DNA from: JAOSJL01 sp963704035
GTDB lineage: Bacteria > Actinomycetota > Acidimicrobiia > IMCC26256 > JAOSJL01
Length of the DNA stretch: 64,000 bases
NCBI GenBank assembly: GCA_963704035.1
Contig: CAVPGR010000002.1
Location: forward strand, 248,001-312,000
Direction: 5' to 3'
Positions 47,087-57,726 of the stretch are shown here, piece by piece. The notes beneath the pieces were generated by a model, which worked only from the letters and a program-made list of their open reading frames with translations, was not told the origin of the DNA and searched no databases. Position 1 is the stretch's first letter. Each line of letters begins with the position of its first letter. Made by a program: the position numbers and the translations under genes.

Positions 47087-47111
47087 TACTCCTTCGACAT
47101 ACTCCTTCGAC
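47087..47111. repeat. 12-bp direct repeat before hydantoinase B
   Basis: TACTCCTTCGAC occurs at 47087-47098 and again at 47100-47111, separated by one A, in the 82-base gap before the hydantoinase B gene. It may be a regulatory or simple duplication; no evidence beyond the repeat. Confidence 0.6.
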
Positions 47112-47144
47112 GGATGCTGCAGTGACGACGAAGGGAGCTTCACC

Positions 47145-48962
47145 GTGAGAGCTGATCTCGAAGCGCTGGGTCGGCCCCGACCACAGCTGAGCGGTGGCGC
47201 GAGCGTCGACCCGGTCACCGCCGAGGTGATCCGCGGCGCGATGGAGACGATCAGCTTCGAGATGGCCGTCTACGTGTCACGCACGGCCACAACGCCGATC
47301 CTGAACCAGAGCAACGAGCGCAACGCCTCGATCCTCGACCGCAACGGCCGCTACGCCGCGGTCTCGGTCGGGGTGCCCCAGCTCATGCTGTCGTCGTCGC
47401 TCCCGGTGCGCTTCGCTGTCGAGTACTACGGCGACGACATTCATCCCGGCGACGTCTTCCTGGCCAACGACCCCTACAGCGGTGGCGGCCACCTGCCCGA
47501 CTACAACGTCTTCGCTCCGGTCTTCGCCGAGGGGCGGCGGGTGCTCATGGCCAGCATCCAGTGTCACCACGGCGACACCGGCGGCTCGGTTCCGGGCGGC
47601 TACAACGTCACGGTGAAGGACGTGTGGGGCGAGGGGCTGCGGGTCCCGGTCATGAAGGTCTCGGATCGGGGCTCGGAACGTCGCGATGTGCTCGACATGT
47701 TGGCGGCGAACAACCGCTCGGCCGGTTACCTGGGCGACCTGCGTGCCCAGATGGGCGCTGCAGATCTCGGCGCAGCGCGCTTGGGTGAGATCCTCGAGCG
47801 CTTCGGCGCCGACACGGTCGAGGCCGCCGTGGACTCCTTCATCGATTCGACCAAGCGCCGCTTTCGCGAAGAGGTCGCACGTTGGCCCGACGGAACGTAC
47901 GAGGCCGATGTCTTCGTCGATCACGACCCGTGGGCCAATCCCGACATCCACATCCACGTCGCTGCCACCGTCGACGGCGACCACCTGAAGATCGACTTCA
48001 CCGGAACCGACAGCCGCGACGACCTCCAGGCCTGGTCGAGCTACGGGAACACGCGCTGCTACACGGCTTCCCAGATCGCGGCCATCACCAGCCCCGAGAT
48101 CCCCAAGAACGAGGGGTTCTTCGAGGCGATCGAGCTGGTCGTCCCCGAGGGATGTGTGCTCAACCCGGCGTTCGGCAAGCCCGTGAGCGCCGGCACCCAC
48201 CATCCCGGCACTGAGGTCGGCGAAGCCGTCGCGCTCGCGCTGGCGCAGGTGGCACCGGAGCGGGCGGTACCGCAGGTGTACAAGACGGGGATACCCACGA
48301 TCATGGTCGGCAAGGATCCGAGAACCGGCGAATCGTTCACCGACCACTCGGCCGAGGTGCACGCCGGCTATTGCGGCGCGGCGAAGGGTGTCGACGGCTG
48401 GGGAATGCAGAACGCCAGCTTCGGCAACCTGTGGAAGGCGACGTCGGAGATCAACGAGAGCATCTTCCCTTCGATCCAGTGGGAGCGCGACTACCGCACC
48501 GACTCGGGCGGCCCCGGGCAGTGGCGCGGCCTCTGCGGAGCGCACTACGTCAAGGAGACCCGCGTTCCCTGCAAGGTCTATACGTATGTCGTGGGCATGA
48601 AGTACCCGATCCCCGGTGTTGCCGGTGGGAAACCGGGTGCACCGAACAAGCTCACGATCCGCGACGGCTCCGACGACCCGTTCGTCGTTGCCCACACGGC
48701 CGACTGGGTCCCGATGGAGGCCGGGCAGCGTACGTGTTACGACTATGGCGGTGGTGGCGGCTGGGGCGATCCGCTCGAGCGTGATCCGCAGGCCGTGCTC
48801 GACGACGTGCTCGACGAGTACGTGAGCGTCGAGGGTGCCGAGCGCGACTACGGGGTGGTGCTCACCGGATCGCTCGAGGAGCTGACGCTCGCGATCGACG
48901 AGCAGGCGACCGAGAAGCTGCGGGAGCGCCGACGCGCCGCTTCGGTGGGGGAGGGACTCTGA
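47145..48962 (+). CDS. Hydantoinase B / oxoprolinase B-type subunit
   Basis: Hydantoinase_B family subunit of 605 residues, partner of HyuA in N-methylhydantoinase, 5-oxoprolinase or acetone carboxylase-type ATP-dependent ligases. Features are SFEMAVYVSRTATTPIL, GDVFLANDPYSGGGHLPDY, the His/Asp-bearing CHHGDTGG segment, and GGGGGWGDPL near the C terminus. The GTG start is behind AGGGAG. Its TGA overlaps the next ATG by one base, so HyuB and HyuA are made together. Subfamily cannot be fixed without the substrate. Confidence 0.92.
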   Translation: MRADLEALGRPRPQLSGGASVDPVTAEVIRGAMETISFEMAVYVSRTATTPILNQSNERNASILDRNGRYAAVSVGVPQLMLSSSLPVRFAVEYYGDDIHPGDVFLANDPYSGGGHLPDYNVFAPVFAEGRRVLMASIQCHHGDTGGSVPGGYNVTVKDVWGEGLRVPVMKVSDRGSERRDVLDMLAANNRSAGYLGDLRAQMGAADLGAARLGEILERFGADTVEAAVDSFIDSTKRRFREEVARWPDGTYEADVFVDHDPWANPDIHIHVAATVDGDHLKIDFTGTDSRDDLQAWSSYGNTRCYTASQIAAITSPEIPKNEGFFEAIELVVPEGCVLNPAFGKPVSAGTHHPGTEVGEAVALALAQVAPERAVPQVYKTGIPTIMVGKDPRTGESFTDHSAEVHAGYCGAAKGVDGWGMQNASFGNLWKATSEINESIFPSIQWERDYRTDSGGPGQWRGLCGAHYVKETRVPCKVYTYVVGMKYPIPGVAGGKPGAPNKLTIRDGSDDPFVVAHTADWVPMEAGQRTCYDYGGGGGWGDPLERDPQAVLDDVLDEYVSVEGAERDYGVVLTGSLEELTLAIDEQATEKLRERRRAASVGEGL

Positions 48963-51026
48963 TGGGTACTCGGGTCGGTATCGACGTCGGGGGTACCTTC
49001 ACCGACCTCATCTATGTGACGCCCGACGGCGAGGTGGTGCTCGACAAGACGCCCACCACTCCCGACGACCAATCGACCGGGGTGATGACCGGCCTCGGTC
49101 AGCTCGCCGATCGCTTCGGCGTGTCGCTCGTCGGAGTTCTGCGCCGGCCTCGACATCGTCGTGCACGGCACCACGACTGCGGACAACACGATGATCGAGA
49201 TGAACGGCTCGCCGACGGGCCTGCTCACCACAAAGGGCCATCGCGACGAGATCGAGCTGCGGCGGGGCTTCAAGGAGCAGATCTGGGACCCGGCGTTCCC
49301 GCCCCCGTCGCCGATCGCCCGCCGGCGAGCCCGGATCGCCATTCCCGAGCGTCTGGACTTCGAGGGCGAGGTCGTCCAGCCGCTCGATGAGGATGCAGTG
49401 CGCAGAGGTGTGCAACGCCTACGCACGCTGGGCGCACGTTCGATCGCGGTCGTGTTCCTGTTCAGTTTCGTGAACCCGGCGCACGAACGCCGCGCGGCCG
49501 AGATCATCCGCGAGGAGTTCCCCGACGTCGAGAACATCTCGCTCTCACACGAGGTGATGCCCCGCGGTCCCGAGTTCGAGCGCACGTCGACCACGCTCGT
49601 CAACGCGTACGTCGCGCCGAGGATCGCTTCGTACGTCACGCATCTTCAGGAGAAGCTGCGGGCGACGGGTTTCGGCGGGCCGTTGCTCATCATGCAGTCG
49701 ACCGGCGGGGTGATGCCCCCCGACTACGTCTCCCGACGCGCGGTCACGCTGCTCGCCTCCGGGCCGACCGGCGGGGTGATGGGCTCGGCGCTCGCGGCCT
49801 CGCGCGCGGGGGTGAGCGACTTCGTGACCATGGACATGGGCGGCACGAGCTTCGATGTCTGCCTGGTACGCGACGACAAGCCCGAGATCAAGACCGACTG
49901 GAACTGGCGCTACCGCTACTACATCGGGCTTCCCATGGTCGATGTCGAGAGCGTCGGTGCGGGTGGGGGATCGATTGCCCGGGTCAGCCAGGGGACGCTG
50001 CTCGTCGGGCCCGAGAGCGCGGGCTCCCAGCCCGGTCCGGTCTGTTACGGGCGTGGTGGAACGCGCGCCACGGTCTCCGACGCCGACGCGGTGCTCGGCT
50101 ATCTCCCCACCGAAGGTTTCGCAGCCGGGCGAATGACGCTCGACGTCGACGCCGCGCGTGAGGCGATCCGTCGCGACGTCGCCGAGCCGCTCGGAGTCGA
50201 CGTGGTCGAGGCCGCATGGGGCATCGAGCGGATCGTCAACGCCAACATGGCCAACGAGACGCGTCGGATCCTCGCGTCGCACGGTGCTGATCCGCGTGAG
50301 ATGTCGCTCATCGCCCACGGCGGCAACGGGGCGGTACACGGCTGGGCCATCGCCAACGAGCTCGGTATCCACCGGGTCCTCGTGCCCAAGGTCGCCCCCG
50401 CGTTCTCGGCTCTCGGCGTGCTCGTCGCCGACTATCTCGTGGATCTCGTTCAGTCCTACGTCGCGCCGCTCTCCCGGATCGACCTCGAGCGCTTGCGGAG
50501 CCTGCACTCCGATCTGGTCGGCGAAGCCAGGAAGGAGCTCGAGCCGACGGGGCTTTCCGACGACGAGCTCGACATCAGCGTCTTCGCGCAGATGTGCTAC
50601 TCGGGCCAGAGCTTCGACATGAGCGTCCCGGCCGGTGGCGACGACGGCTTCCGCGATTCGGACCTGAACGAGCTCGCGGAGCGCTTCCATGCGCAACACG
50701 AGGCCGAACGCGGATTCTGCTTCCGTGATCAAGAGCCGCTGGTGCGGGGCGTGCGCGTCGTTGCCCGGGGTCTCACGCCGAAGCCCGAGCGTTTCGCCGA
50801 GCTCGGCACCGAGCGCGACGCCGAATCGGCTCGACTCGGCTCACGACCGGCGTACTTCGGCGATGAGATGGTCGACACGCCGGTGTACGACGGCCCCCGA
50901 CTGGCCGTCGGTGCCGAGATCGCCGGCCCGGCGCTCGTACAGGAACCGTTCACCGTCGTCGTGCTGCCACCCGACAGCTCCGCCCGAGTCGACGACGCCG
51001 GAAACTACGTGCTCACCCTCGCTTGA
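48962..51026 (+). CDS. Hydantoinase A / oxoprolinase A-type subunit (one frameshift)
   Basis: Hydantoinase_A (actin-like ATPase) subunit, about 687 residues when repaired. The N-terminal phosphate loop is GIDVGGTFTDLIY; HGTTTADNTMIE, LASGPTGGVMGS, DMGGTSFDV and SVGAGGGSIA are the remaining ATP-binding and interface blocks. The frame breaks near 49140, between RFGVSLVGVL and AGLDIVVHG, needing a one-base change. Together with HyuB it would hydrolyse or carboxylate a cyclic amide or ketone using ATP. Confidence 0.88.
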
Positions 51027-51053
51027 GAGCGCGCGCTCGAGAGCGCGCCCCGA

Positions 51054-51494
51054 TCAGGTGAACCGGGTCGGGACCCCGGCGGCTTCCTCGATGAAAGCCT
51101 GGAGCGTGGCGTTGTAACGGTAGAAGTTGTCGATCCCCAGCTGCTCGTCACCCGTGAGCCGGAAGCGGTCGCCGGCGAGGACCAAGCTGTTGAGGGTGTG
51201 GTCGATGTCGGCTCGGCCGTGGGCCTGGATGTGCTCGATGAGCTCGCGCCAGTCGTCGGCGTCCGCACTGACGACGCAGTCGACAGGCTCGCGGCCGTCC
51301 CAGTCGGTCACCTCACTGCAGCCGAAGGCTTCGAACGTGAGGCGGAACCCGGCGTTGCCGACCTGGAGAGCCACGGTGCAGTCGGTCGTGCCGAGGTGCC
51401 GGTAGCGCTGCGAGTCGGCGGCGACCGCATCGGCGAGGGCCCGGAACCACTGCACCGACGGAAAGTCGAGGGTCTCGGTCGTGGTCGTTGTCAT
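51054..51494 (-). CDS. SCP2-like sterol-carrier domain protein
   Basis: Small protein of 146 residues with the later half of an SCP2 lipid-binding fold: DWRELIEHIQAHGRADIDHT followed by SLVLAGDRFRLTGDEQLGID and a C-terminal helix (ATLQAFIEEAAG). In this setting it may present a hydrophobic substrate to the neighbouring oxygenase or ligases. AGGAG is 6 bases before ATG 51494. Assigned by pattern; not certain. Confidence 0.65.
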   Translation of the reverse strand: MTTTTTETLDFPSVQWFRALADAVAADSQRYRHLGTTDCTVALQVGNAGFRLTFEAFGCSEVTDWDGREPVDCVVSADADDWRELIEHIQAHGRADIDHTLNSLVLAGDRFRLTGDEQLGIDNFYRYNATLQAFIEEAAGVPTRFT

Positions 51495-51569
51495 CGTGTC
51501 TCCTGTTCGTGCGGTCCGTGCTGTCCGGCGTCCGGTCGGTCGTCGGAACGTGTCGGCGCTCCCAGAAGC

Positions 51570-52742
51570 TCAGAAGGGCAGATCGGGCGGGAACATGCAC
51601 TTCTCCCGACGATCCAGGCCGGCCAGTTCGGTGCGCAGCAGATATTCCTCGCGCATCTTGCGGTACGCCATCTTGTAGATCTCGAGGCCCTTCTCGATGC
51701 CGTCGAACCCGTCGCCGGCGAGGATGGAGGACGACTCCACGGTCGCCGGGTGCATGAAGAACAGGTCGAGGAAGAACATCTCCGACGCTGTGGCCAGTTC
51801 GTGCAGCTGCCGGCGCTGGGCGTCGGGGTCGGGGGCGTTGTCGAGCAGGAACTGAAGGTGCATCGTGCCGTAGGCGACGTGGCGGGCTTCGTCCTGCATC
51901 ACCATCCGGAAGATCTGCTTGTCGAGGTCGGTCTTGCCGAGGTACTCGCCGAAGCGGAACATCGACAGGATCGCCCCCTCGAAGACGACGTGGATGGCGT
52001 ACGACACGTGGTCCCAGGTCGAGAACAGGGGGTTCTCGCCCCCGCTGCCCCTCTTGACGCCCCCACCCATCTCGGTCGCCCCGATCGCCGCGAGGGCGTT
52101 GCCGAGGTTGAGCGTCATCCCGAGCCCGCCGCCGTTGGCGAAGATCCGCTTGCGGAACACCTCGGTGTGGCGCGCTTCGTCCATGAGCTGGGTGGCGAGG
52201 AACAGCTTGATCTCGTGGTAGTAGGTGTTGAACGCCGGGAGCCACGGTGCGAGCACGTCGTTGACCAGGTACTCACCCATGGTGAGGAAGGTGTTGAACT
52301 GGCAGGCGGCTCGTTCGAGGTCGGGTGGCAGCGGCTCGATCAGCTGCCAGTCGATGTCCTCGGTGGCGCGCCACTGCCGACTGGTCGCCTCCTCGTAGAG
52401 GGCGACGAGGTTCTCGGCCCACAGCTCGTGCTTCTCGTTGAGGTCCCACTCGCGGGGCCCGAGCCCCGGCTCGCTGCCGGCGCCGCGCGGTGCGACGCTG
52501 GCCGGACCCTGCGGCCCGGGGGAGAGCCCCGAAGCCTCTTCGATGTCCATGAGCGTCATTCCCCGCCTGGAGGGTTCGGCCTTGATCCCCCACTGGCCCC
52601 AGACGCCACCGCCGGGCTCCGCCTGGCACCAGGTCAGGTCGAAGTCGCCCTTTCGCACCTGCTGGGCGTACGGCCGCTGCCCGACCTGGTCGGCGTACTG
52701 CTCGGGAGAGGGCGTCTTCGGTTCGCTGACGGTTGTGGTCAT
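51570..52742 (-). CDS. Ferritin-like di-iron oxygenase (R2-type)
   Basis: Four-helix-bundle protein of about 390 residues with two metal-binding sequences of the same kind, MDEARHTEVF and MQDEARHVAYG, i.e. the paired ExxH signature of the ribonucleotide-reductase-R2/AurF class of di-iron enzymes. Ligands from the other helices are in NLVALYEEATSR and VFEGAILS. An aminobenzoate N-oxygenase-like or other hydroxylase role is possible; a ribonucleotide reductase role is unlikely in this catabolic context. ATG 52742 fits the AAGGGG ribosome site better than GTG 52751. The palindrome at 52763 lies just upstream. Confidence 0.88.
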   Translation of the reverse strand: MTTTVSEPKTPSPEQYADQVGQRPYAQQVRKGDFDLTWCQAEPGGGVWGQWGIKAEPSRRGMTLMDIEEASGLSPGPQGPASVAPRGAGSEPGLGPREWDLNEKHELWAENLVALYEEATSRQWRATEDIDWQLIEPLPPDLERAACQFNTFLTMGEYLVNDVLAPWLPAFNTYYHEIKLFLATQLMDEARHTEVFRKRIFANGGGLGMTLNLGNALAAIGATEMGGGVKRGSGGENPLFSTWDHVSYAIHVVFEGAILSMFRFGEYLGKTDLDKQIFRMVMQDEARHVAYGTMHLQFLLDNAPDPDAQRRQLHELATASEMFFLDLFFMHPATVESSSILAGDGFDGIEKGLEIYKMAYRKMREEYLLRTELAGLDRREKCMFPPDLPF

Positions 52743-52762
52743 CGTCGGCACCCCTTCTGGAG

Positions 52763-52780
52763 ACCTGACACGAGCGTCAT
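52763..52780. promoter_or_regulatory. Palindromic site ACCTGACACGAGCGTCAT (catabolic-cluster motif, copy 3)
   Basis: Sixteen bases (ACCTGACACGAGCGTC) are identical to the 45826-45847 site, although the outer right arm differs. It lies 20 bases upstream of the di-iron oxygenase start at 52742, on the minus strand. Confidence 0.6.
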
Positions 52781-52863
52781 ACTCTGGGAAGATCTACTCC
52801 CTGAGGCCCAATCGTGTCAAGAGGGTCCGATGTCGACCACGGAGGGCCGACGTCCCCCAATTC

Positions 52864-54390
52864 CTAGGTTCCCGGATACCCGCCACCTCCGAAACGCGCG
52901 TCGAGTGCCTCGTAGTCGATCGGGAATCCCTTGCGGGGGAGCGCGTCGACGAACTCGACGGTGCGGGGCTTCTTGTATGAGGCGATGCCGGCCCGGCAGT
53001 GCTCGATGATCTCCTCGGCCGTGGCCTCCTCGCCGTCTCGGAGGACCACGATGGCCAGGACGCTCTGGCCCCACGTGTCGTCGGGCACGCCGATGACCGC
53101 GCTCTCCTGCACCGCGGGGTGGGACCCGATGCAGGACTCGACCTCGGCCGGGTAGATGTTCTCGGCCGCCGATTTGATGATGCGTGTCTTCGGCCCGATG
53201 AAGCTGATGGATCCGTCGTGCTCCCGTCGGCCGAGGTCGTTGGTGTGGTGCCAGCCGCCCTGCCGCCGCGCGGTGTTCAGCTCGTCGCGGTTGAGGTAGC
53301 CGTTCATCACGGTCGGGCCTCGAGCTGTGATCTCGCCCGTCTCGCCCGGAGCGACCTCGTTGCCGTCGGGGTCGACGATGCGCACCTGGGCCATCGGCAT
53401 CGGCCGTCCCGACGTGCCGACCTGTTCACCCCCCCAGGCGTTGAGGGTCAGCATCCCCATGACCTCGGTCTGACCGAACCCGGCGGGCTTCGTGGCCCAC
53501 GGGCTCGTGTCGACGGTGATCATCTCGTTCCAGCGACGTCCGCCGGCGAACGTCCGCAGCGACGTGAGGTCGTAGGCGTGATCCTTGTTGATGTCGAGGA
53601 TCTCGGAGATGGTCGGCCCCACCACGAACGCGCCGGTGCAGCGTTCCGACTCGATGAGCCGGCAGATCTCCTCGGCGTCGACCCGGGGCGTGAAGACGTT
53701 GGTTCCGCCGAAGTGGAAGGTGGCCATCGTGGTCATGAACGTGGCGACGTGGAACAGCGGGCCGCTGTTCAGGTAGACGTAGTCGCTCCCGATCTCCTGC
53801 ATCATGCCCATCACCAGGTCTTGGACCAACAGCGCGGTGTGGCTGAGCTCCGCGCCGTTGGGAGTACCGGTGAACGCGGCGGTGTACATGACGAGCACCG
53901 AGCTCGCCGGATCCACGCTCACGCCCGGATCGTCACGGGAGCCGTCGGCGACCAGTGCCTCGTAACTGCCCTCACCCGCGGCGTCGTGCTGAATCCAGAG
54001 TGCCTTCGACTCGTGCAATGCGCGCGCCGCCCCGACGGTCTCGCCGATCTCGGCTTCCTGCCAGATCACGACCGCGGGGTCGAGGTCCTCGAGGATGAAG
54101 GCCATCTCCGCCGCACTCTGGCGCCAGTTGGCGGGACAGAAGGCCCCACCCAGCTTGGCTGTCGCCAACAGACCCTCGAGAAGTCGGTGGCAGTTCTGGC
54201 CCAGCCAGAGCACACGATCGCCCCGGTCGACGCCGCGGGCCCGGAGCGCGTTGGCCAGTCGGTTCACCCGATCGTCCATCTCGGGAAACGTGGCGCGCGT
54301 CTCGCCACACACGAGCGCCGTTCGCTGCGGATAGCTGCGTCGGTGTTCGGCCAGCAGGTCGCCGAGCGTCAAGGAATGGATGAGATCCAT
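52864..54390 (-). CDS. Acyl-CoA synthetase with atypical P-loop
   Basis: Acyl-adenylate-forming ligase of 508 residues. The usual YTSGTTGxPKG loop is replaced by YTAAFTGTPNGAELSH, with Asn in place of Lys; this form occurs in some actinobacterial FadD-like proteins. Other blocks are normal: GFGQTEVMGML, DLGRREHDG, GPKTRIIKSAAENIYPAEVE. The C-terminus is PRKGFPIDYEALD, in which the usual catalytic GK lysine is displaced. It likely activates the acid product of the nearby oxygenase/amidohydrolases. The gene lies 11 bases downstream of the next ligase. Confidence 0.88.
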   Translation of the reverse strand: MDLIHSLTLGDLLAEHRRSYPQRTALVCGETRATFPEMDDRVNRLANALRARGVDRGDRVLWLGQNCHRLLEGLLATAKLGGAFCPANWRQSAAEMAFILEDLDPAVVIWQEAEIGETVGAARALHESKALWIQHDAAGEGSYEALVADGSRDDPGVSVDPASSVLVMYTAAFTGTPNGAELSHTALLVQDLVMGMMQEIGSDYVYLNSGPLFHVATFMTTMATFHFGGTNVFTPRVDAEEICRLIESERCTGAFVVGPTISEILDINKDHAYDLTSLRTFAGGRRWNEMITVDTSPWATKPAGFGQTEVMGMLTLNAWGGEQVGTSGRPMPMAQVRIVDPDGNEVAPGETGEITARGPTVMNGYLNRDELNTARRQGGWHHTNDLGRREHDGSISFIGPKTRIIKSAAENIYPAEVESCIGSHPAVQESAVIGVPDDTWGQSVLAIVVLRDGEEATAEEIIEHCRAGIASYKKPRTVEFVDALPRKGFPIDYEALDARFGGGGYPGT

Positions 54391-54401
54391 CGCGTGATCT
54401 C

Positions 54402-55712
54402 CTACTTGTCGACGAGACGTGTGGCCTTGTACCCCGATCGTTCCAGGCTGTCGCGCTCGAGCATCTCGACGGTCGCCTCGACACCGACCACGTCCCTGAT
54501 GGCGACAACGCAGCGCGCCGCCACCGTCTCCCGATCTCCCTCGGCGATTTCGACTCGCACGAGAAGTGGAGCGTCATGGTCGGCGGGCCTGACCACCACG
54601 TACTCGAGGCTCGGTGTCTTCACCTCTTCGACGCGCCGCAGCGCTCGCTCGACCTCGTTGACCTGGAAGTGCTTGTCCTGGCAGGCGATGAAGTCCTTGA
54701 ACCGGCCACCCCAGAACGCTCGGTAGGTGGTCTCCCCACACGAACAAGGCTCGTGCACGATGGCGACGGCCTCTTCGAGGTCGTAGCGCAGCATCCCGTT
54801 GTCGCGATCGAGGGTGGTGACGACGAGGTCGCCCCACTCGCCGTCGGGTACCTCCCTACCGGTACGGGGATTGATCGCCTGGATGATCGCCCAGTCTTCG
54901 TGCAGATGACCTCCGGGATCGACGCCGCAAGGCCCGCTCGAGTTCGCGTAGCACTCGAGCCCGGCCGTCATGAGGGGCATGCCCTTGTCACCCATTCCCC
55001 GGAGGTCGTAGCCGGGCAGACCCACGTCGGTCTGCAGGTCGAGGCCCATCTTGGCCGCCACCTCCTGGAACCGACCCAGCGAGAAGGCGACGAACGAGAC
55101 GTCGGGCTTCAGCCGCTCCCACATCTTGATGCCCTGCTCGGCGATCTCGTCGGTGTCGGGCGGCGCGACCCAGATGTTGCACATCCCGAAGTACTCGAGG
55201 CATCCCGAGAGCATGGCGCCGCCTCCGTAGAGATAGGCCGGGTGGGCGTGCGTCACCGTCATGCCCGGGCGCCATCCGTTGCGCCAGTAGTTGCGGGCGG
55301 CCGACTCGTACTCGAGCCAGATGTCGTGGCGGGTGAACAACGACACTGTCGGCGTGCCCGTCGTGCCCGTCGATGTTCCCAAGCGCACCACGTTGGTGAC
55401 GTCGAATCGGTAGTCACCGAATGGTGGGTGCTCGGCCTCGGAGTCGCGCAGCTCCTGCTTGACGGTCAGGGGGATGGCGTCGAGGTCGTCGACGTCTTCG
55501 ATGTCGGCGGCGTTGCCGATGCCGGCCTCGTCGAGCTTGCGCTTGAACAGGGGGACGGGTCGGTCGATGATCCGCCCGACCATGGTTCGCAGCCGCTCGG
55601 CCTGGAGCTCGCGCAAGCGCTCGCGGTCCATCGTCTGCATCTCGGGGTCCCAGAACTGCTGGTCGGGGTCCCGAGGGGCGGAGCCGAGGATGGTGTCGGA
55701 GTACTCGGGCAT
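54402..55712 (-). CDS. Phenylacetate-CoA-ligase-like AMP-binding protein (PaaK-like)
   Basis: Adenylate-forming protein of 436 residues in the PaaK branch. The P-loop is GTSTGTTGTPTVSLF; SSGPCGVDPGGHLHED and LRYDLEE are the later blocks, with CSCGET as a possible zinc-binding pair. It would activate an aryl or alkyl acid to CoA ester. It starts the operon with the downstream acyl-CoA synthetase (11-base gap). Substrate unknown. Confidence 0.88.
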   Translation of the reverse strand: MPEYSDTILGSAPRDPDQQFWDPEMQTMDRERLRELQAERLRTMVGRIIDRPVPLFKRKLDEAGIGNAADIEDVDDLDAIPLTVKQELRDSEAEHPPFGDYRFDVTNVVRLGTSTGTTGTPTVSLFTRHDIWLEYESAARNYWRNGWRPGMTVTHAHPAYLYGGGAMLSGCLEYFGMCNIWVAPPDTDEIAEQGIKMWERLKPDVSFVAFSLGRFQEVAAKMGLDLQTDVGLPGYDLRGMGDKGMPLMTAGLECYANSSGPCGVDPGGHLHEDWAIIQAINPRTGREVPDGEWGDLVVTTLDRDNGMLRYDLEEAVAIVHEPCSCGETTYRAFWGGRFKDFIACQDKHFQVNEVERALRRVEEVKTPSLEYVVVRPADHDAPLLVRVEIAEGDRETVAARCVVAIRDVVGVEATVEMLERDSLERSGYKATRLVDK

Positions 55713-55755
55713 GTGGAATCCACCCTTCGACGCGTCAGCGCAGCAGTCGCGGACC

Positions 55756-56760
<1,005 letters not shown>

Positions 56761-56799
56761 GTTGGAGCTCCTTCGCGGATGGGGGTCGGGAACGTGGGC

Positions 56800-57192
<393 letters not shown>

Positions 57193-57315
57193 CACCATTG
57201 TCGCACAGCGCCGAGGTCGCGGGCCCGGAGAATCCCGTGCTACGTCGCGGGTAGCGTCAGCCGACCCGCCGGCCCCCGGTTCCGCACCCGGGCCTCGACC
57301 TCGAAGGAGAGACAG

Positions 57316-57672
57316 ATGCTCAAGGAGTTCAAGGAGTTCATCGACCGGGGGAGCGTCGTCGACCTCGCCGTGGCCGTCGTCATCGGTGCGGCCTTCGGAG
57401 CCGTCGTGGCGTCGTTCACCGATGACGTCCTCATGCAGACCATCTCGGCCTTCGTCGGCGAACCCGACTTCAGTTCGCTCTCGTTCACGCTGAACGGCAG
57501 CGAGATCCGGTACGGCGCGTTTCTGACCGCGTTGGTGAACTTCCTGATCCTCGCGTTCGCCGTCTTCCTGGTCGTCAAGGCGTACAACACGCTTCGCACG
57601 ACCGAGGAGGAGGAAGAGGGCCCCTCGGAGATCGACCTGCTCACCGAGATCCGCGACTCCCTCGGGTCGTAA
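57316..57672 (+). CDS. mscL: Large-conductance mechanosensitive channel
   Basis: MscL protein of 118 residues, a pore that opens on sudden osmotic downshift. The N-terminal amphipathic helix MLKEFKEFIDRGSVVDLAVAV and first helix (VVIGAAFGAVVASFTDDVLM) match the family; the second helix is FLILAFAVFLVVKAY, and the end is acidic (TEEEEEGPSEIDLL). AAGGAGA precedes ATG 57316. The upstream open frame is a shadow of rnpB. Confidence 0.96.
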   Translation: MLKEFKEFIDRGSVVDLAVAVVIGAAFGAVVASFTDDVLMQTISAFVGEPDFSSLSFTLNGSEIRYGAFLTALVNFLILAFAVFLVVKAYNTLRTTEEEEEGPSEIDLLTEIRDSLGS

Positions 57673-57726
57673 CGCTGCGGATCGGTGGCATGCGACGTGC
57701 GCACCGATCGCCGGCTTGCGGACGGG

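Noticed and set aside
44349..48695. Minus-strand open frames of 481 and 472 codons opposite the amidohydrolases and hydantoinase B
   Set aside because: Antisense shadows of strongly motif-supported genes; no ribosome site or family signature.
51198..54726. Long plus-strand open frames (603 and 575 codons)
   Set aside because: They mirror the minus-strand oxygenase and CoA-synthetase genes; composition is arginine/histidine/valine-rich with no domain, as expected for the antisense of GC-rich genes.
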